Below are positions 26,142 to 35,705 of a DNA stretch of 64,000 nucleotides, one piece after another (the stretch's first letter is position 1; each line of letters starts with the position of its first letter). Origin of the DNA: Sphaerochaeta sp. (GTDB lineage Bacteria; Spirochaetota; Spirochaetia; Sphaerochaetales; Sphaerochaetaceae); NCBI GenBank assembly GCA_016342655.1, contig JAEINL010000008.1, positions 1-64,000 of the forward strand, given 5' to 3'. Position numbers and translations under genes: made by a program. The notes beneath the pieces were generated by a model, which saw only the letters and a program-made list of their open reading frames with translations, ran no database searches and was not told the origin of the DNA.

Positions 26142-27556
26142 AAGAACGAGGGAAGCAACAGCGATGAGCTGATCTGGCCAAAGCGACTGAAGGCCTTCTT
26201 CTTCGCATCTTCGGCACGTGAGGCAAAGGCCACGGCCTCCACTTCCAGCGTATCAGCAACCAACATGTTCTTTTCCATATCCCAAAGCTGTACACTGCCG
26301 GTGACCACCACTACACTCTGCTCTCCTATGCGTGTCTCATCGACTATACCAGCCTTTCCCTTGAGAACCAGTTGAGCCCCAGGAGCCTTGAGGAGCACCT
26401 CGTCGAAGAGCTCACTGACTTCCTCCTGGGCAAGGGCCAAGGGCGAAATTGCGACACCCCGACTATCATACAGGTCAAGGAAGGAGGAGAGGGCTTCCTT
26501 GGTGTTGCGAAGCGTTCCTGTATACTCGTACTCGCGAATATCTGCCACAATTTTCTTTGGTGCAAAGGCCGATAGGAGGAAATAGGGAAAATCTATGCCG
26601 CTCTTTTCCAAAGCCGCCTGCAGGGGGGCAAGAGATTCCCGAGGTATCTTCTGTTCCAACTGCGCAAGGGATGAGGAGAAATCAACAGCAAAGCGAATGA
26701 ATCCTTTTCCCACCAACCCGTAGTTATACGGAACAAACTGAATGACACCTTCTGAGGCAGTATTGAAAAAAAGCGAATCAGCGTAGTTCTTCCCCAGGCT
26801 ATTCATTGCGTCAAACTGGGCTACAACAGGGGCATTGAGGACCTTAGGGGACAGAAGGCGGCTCTTTCTTCTCAATTGAACCGTAGCTGTAGCCTTGAGG
26901 GGGTCGCTCTTGCTCAGGGAGAATCTCAAGGCGCTTATGAAGGTGATGCTTTTATCTAGCAGAGCGTCGACCTCATACTTCTTAGAGGTGACAGGCCCCT
27001 CCGATGCGATAAGGGCCGCATCGAAATAGAGCATGATGGCCCTGATGTCGTTATTCGCACGGTATGCCAAGTCAGCTGACCGTATTAGGGCTTCAATTTC
27101 CTTATCACGCTTAAGCACAGCATTGTAGACTCTGGTCCGCTTGGATTCCAGTTTTGCTGTATCGGCAGTTGCAAGGAGATAAAACTGGGCAGGAGAACGG
27201 AGCTCAGTCTTGGAGTATTCGTTGACGATATTCAGCCCAAAGGCCTCTATGGCATCTGTGGTGGTTAGTTCACGATAGTAAAGTCCCTGCACTGGTTCAC
27301 CGACAAACGCTGACAGTTGATTAAGAATGTCCTCATACGCCATAAGCTTGGCATTGAAAAGTACTTGGGTGGTCCCTTTTCCCACAAAGGCTGTCCTATT
27401 TGAGGATGCGACAGGGGTATAGACCCACGAGGGTAGGCCTTCCACTTGCGAGCGAACCAGGTTTGAAAGGGAGGTACAGGAGGAAAGAAGCGTGAGAATA
27501 AGCAAGAGTAGGATTCCAGAAAAAACCAAACCATATCGCCTGTATCCATGTTTCAT
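26138..27556 (-). CDS. LPP20-like lipoprotein of unknown role
   Basis: This 472-residue exported protein has a lipoprotein signal with lipobox LLSSC after MKHGYRRYG. The segment after it (LPSWVYTP..., AFVGKGTTQVLFNAKLMAYEDILNQLS) resembles the LPP20 lipoprotein region found in many spirochaete and Helicobacter envelope proteins. A second LPP20-like block is at the C-terminus (SVQLWDMEKNMLVADTLEVEAVAFASRAEDAKKKAFSRFG). The middle 250 residues are unfamiliar. I start at ATG 27556; an in-frame codon 9 bp upstream is also possible. It lies 12 bp after the barrel-like gene and probably shares its transcript. Confidence 0.7.
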   Translation of the reverse strand: MKHGYRRYGLVFSGILLLLILTLLSSCTSLSNLVRSQVEGLPSWVYTPVASSNRTAFVGKGTTQVLFNAKLMAYEDILNQLSAFVGEPVQGLYYRELTTTDAIEAFGLNIVNEYSKTELRSPAQFYLLATADTAKLESKRTRVYNAVLKRDKEIEALIRSADLAYRANNDIRAIMLYFDAALIASEGPVTSKKYEVDALLDKSITFISALRFSLSKSDPLKATATVQLRRKSRLLSPKVLNAPVVAQFDAMNSLGKNYADSLFFNTASEGVIQFVPYNYGLVGKGFIRFAVDFSSSLAQLEQKIPRESLAPLQAALEKSGIDFPYFLLSAFAPKKIVADIREYEYTGTLRNTKEALSSFLDLYDSRGVAISPLALAQEEVSELFDEVLLKAPGAQLVLKGKAGIVDETRIGEQSVVVVTGSVQLWDMEKNMLVADTLEVEAVAFASRAEDAKKKAFSRFGQISSSLLLPSFF

Positions 27557-27568
27557 TGTATGCATCCT

Positions 27569-28591
27569 CTAGTAAGTGTACGCCAAGCCAAGCTGCATGA
27601 ACAGTCCTGAGCTATACGCTCCGAGCTCAGTCACCCAGTACTTGTTACCCACACCAACGTCGAAACCCAAGCTGTCAAGACGATACCGATAGACAAAAAG
27701 AGCATTGCTTCCATAGAGCAGGTTAGTATCTGAGAGAGCGTAGCCAAGGCCTAGGGTGCACCTCATAGATAGCGAGCTGTTGCGCCAGAACCCAGAATGG
27801 AGACCAAATATCATCGAAAGGGGAAATTGGAGAGCAAAGCCTGCCTGACCATTCATACCAGAAAGAGCAGAACCGGTGAGGTCGATGCCCACTCCCATCA
27901 CCAATGTAAAGGGATAGAGGCCGACGTCCTGGCTGTAGAAGCCCTCAATGCCAAGCTGACCACCTGCTGCAAGTACTTTGGAAACAGAGAGGGACACTTC
28001 CCTACCCTCCTGTTTTTCCAGTCTCATACCAGGAAGCAGTTCTTTTCCACTGGTACCGACCAAGAGAGAGACAGGATCTTTATCATCAGAGACGTGCCGG
28101 ACAACCACAGTTGCCCACCGGTTGCCTTGGGCATCGAGGCCTTTGTAGTGGTCTCCTATTTGCAATGAGGAAAGGGTGGCATACCCACTCTCATAGGCAT
28201 ACTCTACAAACAGCATATCCTCTGATGCAAAAAGGGCCATCCCATCATAGAGAAGCATTGAGGAGAGTCTCTGTTCAAGTGAGCTCTCCAGCTTCTTTGG
28301 ATCCCTACCCTTGGCACTCAGGGAAAGTAGCAACGTACGCTGTCCGTATGAAAAAAGAACAGTGGCGGAGAGGGCGTTCGGTTCGGTTTCAAGAAGATCA
28401 GAGATAAAGACAGAGAGCACCCCCTCCCCGTCCATACGGGAGAGGAGGGATTGCTCTCCAACACGTGTAACCACACCAGTCAGCAAAGCATATGAAGGAC
28501 TCTCCCCTCCTGCGGTGACCACAAGAGTCGGTCGGGCAAAAAGAGAGGAGAGGCAAACGAGCATCATGACAGAGAGTAGCACTCGTCTCAC
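27569..28591 (-). CDS. Exported protein with a beta-barrel-like C-terminus
   Basis: This 340-residue protein starts with a cleavable signal peptide (MRRVLLSVMMLVCLSSLFA). Residues about 20-215 have no family I recognise. Residues about 215-340 alternate hydrophobic and polar positions with Gly/Ser-rich turns (GVGIDLTGSALSGMNGQAGFALQF, SLSMRCTLGLGYALSD) and end in MQLGLAYTY, with a terminal aromatic typical of outer-membrane barrel strands. It starts inside pepT's stop (4-bp overlap) and lies 12 bp before the LPP20-like gene. Function is unknown; an envelope location is well supported. Confidence 0.65.
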   Translation of the reverse strand: MRRVLLSVMMLVCLSSLFARPTLVVTAGGESPSYALLTGVVTRVGEQSLLSRMDGEGVLSVFISDLLETEPNALSATVLFSYGQRTLLLSLSAKGRDPKKLESSLEQRLSSMLLYDGMALFASEDMLFVEYAYESGYATLSSLQIGDHYKGLDAQGNRWATVVVRHVSDDKDPVSLLVGTSGKELLPGMRLEKQEGREVSLSVSKVLAAGGQLGIEGFYSQDVGLYPFTLVMGVGIDLTGSALSGMNGQAGFALQFPLSMIFGLHSGFWRNSSLSMRCTLGLGYALSDTNLLYGSNALFVYRYRLDSLGFDVGVGNKYWVTELGAYSSGLFMQLGLAYTY

Positions 28592-29832
28592 TTCTCAGAT
28601 CCCACCCTGATAATCTCCTTGACGAGATTCGCACTATCTTCCATGGCAGAAAGGGCTGCCCACTCAAAGCGTGAATGGAGGTTGTGCCCACCGGTGAAGA
28701 TATTCGGACAGGGTATATTATGTTCATTGGCCATTCTGGCCCCATCGGTGCCTCCTCTGATAAGAGCCTCCTGAAGATCCATCTTCAAGCGTGTGCCAGC
28801 CTCACGCAGGTTAGTCATAGCGATAGGCTTTTCCTGAGCAACCATAGCCATGTTGAAATAGACATGTTTGTCTTCAACGCTCACTTTCCCCTTGGGATAG
28901 AGGGCCGCTGCGCTTTGGGCAAGCAGTTTCAGAGCCTCGATACGCTGGTTTAGGACATCAATATCAAAGTCCCTGAGGTATACGGTGAGGTCGACTTCAG
29001 TGGCTGTGCCATTGATGGTATGGGCACAGTAGTAGCCATAACGGCCGTCGGTGGCCTCTGGGCTCTCTGCCTGAGGCAGGGCGTTTATAAAGAAAGCAGC
29101 CATGGTAAGGGCATTGACCAGCCTGCCTCGTGCGGCACCCAGATGATAGCTCACACCAGAGAAGTGCACATTGACGGTGGCTGCATTGAAGCACTCGCTC
29201 TCAATCTCAAAGCGCTTGCCTCCATCGATGGTATAGCAATATGCACACTTGATTTTATCATAGGGGAAGGTGTCCATCCCGGCTCCAGTCTCCTCATCAC
29301 TGGTGAAAATGAGTTCCAGAGGCCCATGTTTGCTAGTCGGGTCATCACTGAGTGCTTTTGCCACAGCCATAATGGCGGCAACCCCTGCCTTGTCATCACT
29401 ACCTAGCAAGGTCGTGCCATCGGTGACAATGAGGGTCTCCCCCGTATACTGTGCAAGCTCCTCGTTATCTTCAACCTTAATCGTGTACTCTGTGTTCAAG
29501 GGAATATCAGAACCATCATAGCCTTCAATGACTCGGGGTTTCACCCCATTGCCTGGAACATCGTCAGCAGTATCAACATGTGCCATGAACCCAATGGTAG
29601 GGACCTCATAGTCGAGGTTGGAAGGAATACGTGCGATGACCACACCATGTTCATCGACAAGTATATCAGAGTGGCCCATGTCAGTAAGTTCAGATACCAG
29701 TAGGTTCAACAGGTCCCACTGGCCATCGGTGGAAGGGCTCTTTGTTGCGACGACAGTGTCGTCACTCATGGTGTCTATAGCCGCATATCGTAAAAATCTC
29801 TGAAGAATATCTTCAGCAAACGTACTTCTCAT
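28588..29832 (-). CDS. pepT: Peptidase T (tripeptide aminopeptidase)
   Basis: This 414-residue M20 metallopeptidase releases the N-terminal residue from tripeptides in the cytoplasm. Zinc-binding blocks are GFMAHVDTADD (His, catalytic Asp), LLGSDDKAGVAAIMA (bridging Asp), LIFTSDEETGAGMD (catalytic Glu pair), TIDGG (Asp) and the C-terminal IFTGGHNLHSRFEW (His). The length matches E. coli PepT (408). It heads the pepT, barrel protein, LPP20-like lipoprotein run through a 4-bp overlap with the next gene. Confidence 0.95.
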   Translation of the reverse strand: MRSTFAEDILQRFLRYAAIDTMSDDTVVATKSPSTDGQWDLLNLLVSELTDMGHSDILVDEHGVVIARIPSNLDYEVPTIGFMAHVDTADDVPGNGVKPRVIEGYDGSDIPLNTEYTIKVEDNEELAQYTGETLIVTDGTTLLGSDDKAGVAAIMAVAKALSDDPTSKHGPLELIFTSDEETGAGMDTFPYDKIKCAYCYTIDGGKRFEIESECFNAATVNVHFSGVSYHLGAARGRLVNALTMAAFFINALPQAESPEATDGRYGYYCAHTINGTATEVDLTVYLRDFDIDVLNQRIEALKLLAQSAAALYPKGKVSVEDKHVYFNMAMVAQEKPIAMTNLREAGTRLKMDLQEALIRGGTDGARMANEHNIPCPNIFTGGHNLHSRFEWAALSAMEDSANLVKEIIRVGSEK

Positions 29833-29925
29833 TGCGTATCTCCTATGGTCCTATTATTCCACAAACCTAAGCGGTGAGCAACAAGCAATGCAGGCCAAGC
29901 AAAGAAACCGGCCAAGTAAAGAAGA

Positions 29926-29943
29926 GGCCCTCCGAAGAGGGCC
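29926..29943 (-). terminator. Hairpin terminator after the 29962-30819 lipoprotein gene
   Basis: The arms GGCCCTC/GAGGGCC (29926-29932, 29937-29943) enclose a TTCG tetraloop when read on the minus strand, followed by TCTTCTTTACTT. It lies 19 bp past the stop at 29962, as expected for a Rho-independent terminator. Confidence 0.75.
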
Positions 29944-29961
29944 ACAATACCAGAAAGCTGC

Positions 29962-30819
29962 CTAGACACTGAAATTATATTTCTTGAGCATAGGCTTTAC
30001 CATATCGATGACGTTATACAGGGCAAAGACGCAGATGACGATTCCTGTCACGACAAACCCCCTCTTTAGCGTAGTTCCTACAGCGATCATGCTCGATGCC
30101 AATGCATAGGAGACCTCAGGTTCGGTAGTGACAGAGATGAGCCACTCATTGAAGGAAGTGTCAAGTTCGCCTCCAAACTGATAGTATCGCCAGATGGACA
30201 TAACTGTGCTGGCAACAACCCCAGAGGCTATGGCGATTGCTGTTGCTGCTGAGATTTTGCCCCAGAATACAACAGTAGGAATACAGGCATAGACCACCCC
30301 AGCAGTAAAGAGCACAATCGACCGGATCAGAAGCTTCTGCATATCCTTCCAGAAGGGGGCCCTCTGAGAAGGGGAAAGAGCCCTGGAGAATTGCTCAGCC
30401 TCAGCTAACATCAAAGAGCGGTTCTCGTCCAGCTTCTGTTCCAAGGAAGCCATCTCCTCTTCACTAATCAGGCCCCTGGCAAATTCAATTACCTGCTGCG
30501 CCTGATTCTCAGAGCCCACATCATTGACCGCATAACAGAACTCCAGATACTGTCTTCCCTGCTCCTCGCTGAGCGTGCTTTGGACAATATCAGAACCCGT
30601 ATACTCATCAGAAGAAAGGGCGCGAGAAACATCCTCTTCCAAATACTCCCATACCACATCCTTCTGCTCGTCGATGATACGGGCTACTGTAGGAAAGAGC
30701 TCCTTATCTGTGATCTTCGCTTTTGTTTGCGCCTCCCAACCTAGAGAACACCCCGACAGGGGGATGACCAACATGACCAATACCATCCAATTAAAGGTGT
30801 ACTGCATCTTTTTTCCCAT
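29962..30819 (-). CDS. Lipoprotein with C-terminal membrane segments, function unknown
   Basis: This 285-residue protein has a lipoprotein signal with lipobox LSGC after MGKKMQYTFNWMVLVMLVIP. The middle (residues about 30-150) is Glu-rich and mostly helical. Three hydrophobic stretches follow (LLIRSIVLFTAGVVYACIP, ATAIAIASGVVASTVMSIW, and FVVTGIVICVFALYNVI), which is unusual for a protein whose N-terminal Cys is lipidated, so the mature protein probably stays at the inner membrane. AAGGAGTG precedes ATG 30819. I do not recognise a family. Confidence 0.65.
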   Translation of the reverse strand: MGKKMQYTFNWMVLVMLVIPLSGCSLGWEAQTKAKITDKELFPTVARIIDEQKDVVWEYLEEDVSRALSSDEYTGSDIVQSTLSEEQGRQYLEFCYAVNDVGSENQAQQVIEFARGLISEEEMASLEQKLDENRSLMLAEAEQFSRALSPSQRAPFWKDMQKLLIRSIVLFTAGVVYACIPTVVFWGKISAATAIAIASGVVASTVMSIWRYYQFGGELDTSFNEWLISVTTEPEVSYALASSMIAVGTTLKRGFVVTGIVICVFALYNVIDMVKPMLKKYNFSV

Positions 30820-30866
30820 GTGACACTCCTTTTTGATTCTTGCCCTGACGAATCTATCGCTTCTCC

Positions 30867-31406
30867 TCACAGGCTGGGGATGGCAAGGAATTCCCACCCA
30901 AACAGAAATACAACGCGGAATTTGGAACGGTCGGCAAACGTACGCATAACCAGAGCATACTCAGATTCGAAAACCCCACTGGGGTCTGCGATGACGAGCC
31001 TCGGTTCAAGATAGAGGGATTTGGTAATATGCCAGACATACCCAAAGGCGACTTCATTGAGGTAGAGAATATCCGTCTCGGGCTTGTCAAAACCTCTGAA
31101 TATGCCCATCTGTATCAGAGAGACAGAGAGGTACAGCGCATTCCGGAAAGGATGGTAGTCAAGAAACAGGCCAAACTCCCAGAGCCTTACCTCATTGTAG
31201 AGCAAGTCGCTGGTCAAGGAGATAGGAATGCGGAGGGAGAACTCAGCATTGATGTTCGCCTTAAGATCTGCTGTAGCCTGAAGCGTAGGTAAGAACAGTG
31301 CCTCCAAACCCCTGAGGTCAAACCCCACAGAGAGAGTACTCCCCCCCTCTGCCCACACTGTGGTGAGGGTCAGAGCCAAGGCTATTGTCAGTAGGGTCCT
31401 TTTCAT
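30867..31406 (-). CDS. Small exported beta-barrel-like protein
   Basis: This 179-residue protein has a cleavable signal (MKRTLLTIALALTLTTVWA) and then alternating strands such as TLSVGFDLRGLEAL, INAEFSLRIPISL and WEFGLFLDYHPF, fitting a small outer-membrane barrel of about eight strands. ATG 31406 follows AGAGGTGA; a GTG one codon earlier is possible. It is 47 bp before the lipoprotein gene at 30819 and may be cotranscribed. Similar small barrels lie nearby, suggesting an envelope-protein cluster. No named family. Confidence 0.6.
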   Translation of the reverse strand: MKRTLLTIALALTLTTVWAEGGSTLSVGFDLRGLEALFLPTLQATADLKANINAEFSLRIPISLTSDLLYNEVRLWEFGLFLDYHPFRNALYLSVSLIQMGIFRGFDKPETDILYLNEVAFGYVWHITKSLYLEPRLVIADPSGVFESEYALVMRTFADRSKFRVVFLFGWEFLAIPSL

Positions 31407-31632
31407 CACTCACCTCTTGCCACTCACCCTACCACCGGTCTTCAAAAGGTTGAATTCTTCAAACTTACTACCCCAAACAGTGAGGCAGACCCTAAACAAT
31501 AGCGTCTACTAGCTATTAATCGCCAAATTTTGGGGAACAAAGGTGAATAATTTCCTTTTTGTCACTCTTATGGTAAACTTGTAGGTAGACTGCCTTCTTT
31601 TTTGTTATACTTGTAAGGGCAAGGAGCTTTGT

Positions 31633-32895
31633 GTGAATAAAACTTGGTCAATTATACTTATTGTTGTCGCCTGCATCGTAGTGCTGGGAGGTACCTACTG
31701 GTACTTTGGTATGCAGAAGCCGATAACGCAAAAGGAAACTACCCCTCCGACTGTAGTCGAACCTGTGAAGGTGCAGCCACCGACAACAAAGGATAGTCCT
31801 GTTGTTTCTGCTGACACAAAAGAAGACCTTCCTCTTGCAAAGCAGATAGTTGATACAAAGGAAGTTTCTGTTGCAGACCCAAGCACTGCTAAGCCAGCCG
31901 AAGAGATACAAAAAGGAACCCTCCCTGCAGAACCCTCAAAGCAACTGAAGCAAATACCCGCGCCAATTGCCCCAACCATTTCCAAGGGTGGAGGGTTTTT
32001 CCTTCCAACCCTGGGACCACAGAGTATGGAAGCGGTAGCAGAAACAGGTACAACAACCTCTGTTCTGGCCAGTGAGAAACTGCCTGCCAAGGCAGAAGTG
32101 AGCAATCTCTCCACAAAAGAAGTAAAAGTAGAAGAAGTCGTAGAAGTAGCAGCAGGAAATATTGTAGTAGATGAAGTGAAAGAGCCGAAACCTATCCTAG
32201 AAGTATCTGAAGTGCAAATAGAGCTTCCAGATAGCTCTGAGCAGGAAGGCAAAGTACCTGAGACCATACAGGAAAAGGCTCCTGAAGAGGAGAAGCTTTC
32301 CCCTGTTGCACAAGAAGAGCCTGTAGTCTCACAACCCGAAGAAGCGCAGAGTGTGCCCCCTACAGTAGTAGTAACCCCACCGGTGGTGAAGATACTCAGG
32401 AGCGAGACGACCCTCGCAGAGGAAAAGCCTGCAGATGAAAAACCTGCCCTAGAGGCAAGCCTCTCGGTCTCTTTCCTTGACTACAATTTCACCAATGACT
32501 TCTCCTCGACACAGAAGGGCTTCAATGTCAGCTTGGATGTCATGAGCCAGAAAGAGGTGTTTGGTTGGGGTGGTACCTTAGAGGTTGGGAAGCCAAGCTC
32601 CCTAGATATCGTACAGATAAGCCTGCTTGGCAAGGCAACCTGGAGCCTAGGCAAGGATGTGGTGACCTTCCCCCTATCCATCTCACTCGGACCAACGCTC
32701 TTCATTGATACCACTGCAAGTACCACCGGGTTTGGCATGAAGGCAAAACTCAGTGCTGGGGTAACCTATGCCATCTCAGAATCATTTCGGATGTTTTATG
32801 CGGTAGGAGTCGGAGCCACCTACAACTTCCAAGACAGCTCATCCTTTAGATTTGTCCTAGAGCCCCTCAGAATCGGTGTAGGGTTCAGCTTCTAG
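31633..32895 (+). CDS. Membrane-anchored protein with a Pro/Glu/Val-rich linker and beta-barrel-like domain
   Basis: This 420-residue protein starts at GTG 31633 with AAGGAG 6 bp upstream. The first 25 residues form a hydrophobic anchor (IILIVVACIVVLGGTYWYFGM) without a clear cleavage site. Residues about 28-270 are a low-complexity linker rich in Pro, Glu, Val and Lys, like the periplasm-spanning segment of TonB or TolA. The last 145 residues alternate like barrel strands (LSVSFLDYNFTND, FGWGGTLEVG, SFRFVLEPLRIGVGFSF) and end in Phe. An inner-membrane anchor joined to a barrel-like domain is odd. A TATACT at 31606-31611 may be its -10. The last 11 bp overlap the convergent gene. Confidence 0.62.
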   Translation: MNKTWSIILIVVACIVVLGGTYWYFGMQKPITQKETTPPTVVEPVKVQPPTTKDSPVVSADTKEDLPLAKQIVDTKEVSVADPSTAKPAEEIQKGTLPAEPSKQLKQIPAPIAPTISKGGGFFLPTLGPQSMEAVAETGTTTSVLASEKLPAKAEVSNLSTKEVKVEEVVEVAAGNIVVDEVKEPKPILEVSEVQIELPDSSEQEGKVPETIQEKAPEEEKLSPVAQEEPVVSQPEEAQSVPPTVVVTPPVVKILRSETTLAEEKPADEKPALEASLSVSFLDYNFTNDFSSTQKGFNVSLDVMSQKEVFGWGGTLEVGKPSSLDIVQISLLGKATWSLGKDVVTFPLSISLGPTLFIDTTASTTGFGMKAKLSAGVTYAISESFRMFYAVGVGATYNFQDSSSFRFVLEPLRIGVGFSF

Positions 32896-33481
32896 ACGGC
32901 TTTTCCTGATCCATGTCAGAAAAGGATGGGGCCTGTGAAGCATCACCAGAAACCTCCACTATCTGGGGGATGAGGGGCACATCCTCCCATCCTAGGGCTT
33001 CGACGATCGCCTCTTTCTGCTTGACTGCCTTACCGCTCAAAAAGCTGACAGAGCCTTCGTCCAGGTAGAGTATAAGTCCCTTTCTCAAGCCAAGGACCTT
33101 ACCTAACGCCAAACTACGTATTTCAGAGACTTCCAAGGACCAGACCTCCTCACAGGGGGTCTTTTTTGTCCTACCCTTCTGCAAACGCTGGTAGAGCTTC
33201 ACTGTGTTCTCTGTAATGACCAACCGACCTCTTGTAAGATCACCATCCCCTGAAGGCGGGACCTTCCCACAGAACAGGGAGAGGGGATACCCCTCTTTGC
33301 GGACTTTCTGCACATCCGAGTCACTGACCCAGTAGGAGACGACATAATACAGGAACACCAAGAAAAACAGGAGGGGGAAAATCAAATAGTAGGCCACTAT
33401 CCCGATGTAAGAGGGGGAGATAAACACCACAACAAGGGTCAGTCCTAGCAAAAGCAGTTTCAAGAGGATTTTCATATCCAT
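32885..33481 (-). CDS. Membrane protein with PH-like domain, function unknown
   Basis: This 198-residue protein has two adjacent membrane helices (ILLKLLLLGLTLVVVFI and YIGIVAYYLIFPLLFFLVFLYYVVSYW). A cytoplasmic part follows with GRLVITENTVKLYQ, SLEVSEIRSLALG and GLILYLDEGSVSFL, which reads like the YdbT/PH-type domain that follows paired helices in small bacterial membrane proteins; this is a guess from pattern. ATG 33481 or 33475 are both possible; neither has a strong ribosome site. The 3' end overlaps the convergent gene by 11 bp. Confidence 0.55.
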   Translation of the reverse strand: MDMKILLKLLLLGLTLVVVFISPSYIGIVAYYLIFPLLFFLVFLYYVVSYWVSDSDVQKVRKEGYPLSLFCGKVPPSGDGDLTRGRLVITENTVKLYQRLQKGRTKKTPCEEVWSLEVSEIRSLALGKVLGLRKGLILYLDEGSVSFLSGKAVKQKEAIVEALGWEDVPLIPQIVEVSGDASQAPSFSDMDQEKPSRS

Positions 33482-33569
33482 GACTGTAATGCCTAGGGAA
33501 GAAAAAGAAAAGCCTCTATGAAGGTGAAGCGGTTTGCCATAAGGGAAACCTTTGTGGGTGGAGGCTACT

Positions 33570-35633
33570 ATGAAACACGTTCGAACCATGACCGGCTGTA
33601 TTGTTTTACTGATGATCCTAGTCATAAGCTTTACCGGTTGCAAAGAGGAGCCCGGAAGATCTTCCCTGCGCCTGACTATGCACAGTAATGAAGACCAGAA
33701 TCGCTCCATCCTACCACAGGACACCCCCTTGGAAGTGTCTCGCTATGCAGTTACCGGAATAGGACCACAAGGAAGTACTTTCGAAATGCAGAGCACAAGC
33801 CCCACCATGGAGGTGGAGGGGTTGCTCATGGGTAACTGGGAAATTACGGCGGTTGGGCAAAACTTGCAGGGTGTTAACCTTGTGTCCGGTTCTGCCACTT
33901 GCTCGCTTACCAGCGAACCCACCAATGCCCTCATCGAGCTAAATTCTTTGATGGGTAGCGGAACGATGAACGTGGAGTTCACCTGGGACAGCTCGAAGAT
34001 ATCCAATCCGAGTATCGATCTCTGGGTTACAGATTCTGACGAAATAAAGACCAAAGTCAACCCAACAACCAGCAACTACATCAACGGGGCGGTCTACTAT
34101 AGTGCGACCTACCCTGCGGGTTCCTATCTGCTCCAAGGACGGCTGTACAGTGGGACCACAGCTGTAGCCGGATGTGCCGAGGTCGTCCGTATTGTAGGGG
34201 GCAAGACAACAGATGGGGTAATCGCCCTTGATCTTGACAAGTATCCTGAAATACCCAGCACCCTTACTCTGATAAACAAGGCAGGAACCCCTATCGAATG
34301 CTCAATTTCGGGGATTACCACCTCAGTTGCAGCATTTCAAGAGATTACCGCGAGTATCACCGTGCCTGAATCTGAAAACAACGAAGGCCTTGGTGTCCTG
34401 TGGTTTCTTGATGGGGAGGAACTATCGTCTTCCCTGGATTGTACGTTTACACCGAGCACAGGAACGCACCGCTTGGACCTCATAGCAAAGGGGGCCCTTC
34501 TAGCTAGTTCTGGATCAGCCAGCATCTCGTTCAAGGCCATAGTTGCAGGAACACCGGGGTTCCCAGTGCTCGCAAATACGGTTACGGACAATACCGACGG
34601 CCTGAAAATCAGTGGGAATACCAAGATAGCATTCCTTCCTGATGGAAAGATCTTGCTGGCAAGCTCAATACATAACTCCCTACAGATATGTAGGATTGTC
34701 CGTGATTCCTTGGAGGTCATCAGGACCTATACCCTATCAGATGGGTTTAACACCAGCATGGTAACCGATATCCTTGTGGATAAGAATACCAGCAAGGTCG
34801 CCATTGCCGACAACCTAAACCCGGGAATAACGCTCTACCAGTACAACACAAACAATGCTTCACTAACCAAGCTCTTTTCACGTGACAATGTGACCTTTAT
34901 ATATGAAGGAGGTCAAACAACCTTTGCAAGCATCAGTTCTCTCATGCTCGATCCCATCTCAGGCATACTCTACAACGTCGTACCCGGGACAAACATGCTG
35001 CCCTATTCCAATTTCTTCGCAACACAAGCATCAGAGTTCAATATGTACTCCTATAAGTATTGGTTTATGGATCCAGATACGATTAGTGGAATTACTCTGT
35101 CCCCATTCTTGAATAGGGTAGCCTGGTTCTCTACTGAGCAAAATGTCATCAAGATCGGCAAACGGACTCCAGATGGACAACTCTTCGGATTCCTTAGGGA
35201 ATACGCCTCACCGGAAACACCGTACCTCACAGGTATCAGTGCATCGGAGTTTATCAGTGACACCAGTCTGATTACAGGAGGGGATACCTCACTTAACCGT
35301 TTCCAGTATTCACCGTTGATCATTGATACCAATGAAGATGGATGGGAACAGGTGGAAACCTGGTTATCTGGAGCGGATGGTATCGGGGACATGCAAAACA
35401 TCGTGCAGCTCTTTACCGATACCACAAGAAGCCTGCTCTACGTCTTGTGTAAAGGGAGCCAGAATATGAAGGTATTCTCAATCCAACAGGGCTCGGACGC
35501 CTTGATGTATCAACAGACAATAGCACTTGAAGGCTTCACCCCTTCGGAGGCTGTAATCTCCCCAGACAAGCTGAACATGCTCATCGCATCCGACACGAAC
35601 AACCAGCTGCTGGTCTTCAGCATTCCCCAGTAG
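33570..35633 (+). CDS. Large lipoprotein with a probable beta-propeller domain
   Basis: This 687-residue protein has a lipoprotein signal with lipobox FTGC after MKHVRTMTGCIVLLMILVIS. GGTGGAGG precedes ATG 33570. Residues about 25-220 look like two beta-sandwich units, about 235-330 like an Ig-type unit (ECSISGITTSVAAFQEITASI), and about 345-687 contain repeated AFLPDGKILLASS, DILVDKNTSKVAIAD, LMLDPISGILYNV and SPDKLNMLIAS blocks that fit a YVTN/WD-like propeller. It lies just after a divergent membrane gene and before tandem hairpins. No enzymatic residues were recognised; surface or periplasmic binding is plausible. Confidence 0.65.
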   Translation: MKHVRTMTGCIVLLMILVISFTGCKEEPGRSSLRLTMHSNEDQNRSILPQDTPLEVSRYAVTGIGPQGSTFEMQSTSPTMEVEGLLMGNWEITAVGQNLQGVNLVSGSATCSLTSEPTNALIELNSLMGSGTMNVEFTWDSSKISNPSIDLWVTDSDEIKTKVNPTTSNYINGAVYYSATYPAGSYLLQGRLYSGTTAVAGCAEVVRIVGGKTTDGVIALDLDKYPEIPSTLTLINKAGTPIECSISGITTSVAAFQEITASITVPESENNEGLGVLWFLDGEELSSSLDCTFTPSTGTHRLDLIAKGALLASSGSASISFKAIVAGTPGFPVLANTVTDNTDGLKISGNTKIAFLPDGKILLASSIHNSLQICRIVRDSLEVIRTYTLSDGFNTSMVTDILVDKNTSKVAIADNLNPGITLYQYNTNNASLTKLFSRDNVTFIYEGGQTTFASISSLMLDPISGILYNVVPGTNMLPYSNFFATQASEFNMYSYKYWFMDPDTISGITLSPFLNRVAWFSTEQNVIKIGKRTPDGQLFGFLREYASPETPYLTGISASEFISDTSLITGGDTSLNRFQYSPLIIDTNEDGWEQVETWLSGADGIGDMQNIVQLFTDTTRSLLYVLCKGSQNMKVFSIQQGSDALMYQQTIALEGFTPSEAVISPDKLNMLIASDTNNQLLVFSIPQ

Positions 35634-35646
35634 GAGGAAATGGATT

Positions 35647-35683
35647 TGGACGGTCAGGACGTCTAGGTTGTCCTGACCGTCCA
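35647..35683 (+). terminator. Strong hairpin after the propeller lipoprotein gene (first of two)
   Basis: A 14-bp perfect stem (35647-35660 with 35670-35683) and a 9-nt loop begin 13 bp after the stop of the lipoprotein gene. No T-run follows. Its inner arm contains TCAGGAC/GTCCTGA, also present in the hairpin at 3611-3634. Confidence 0.6.
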
Positions 35684-35705
35684 TCGGGAAACGCTACAAG
35701 CTTCA

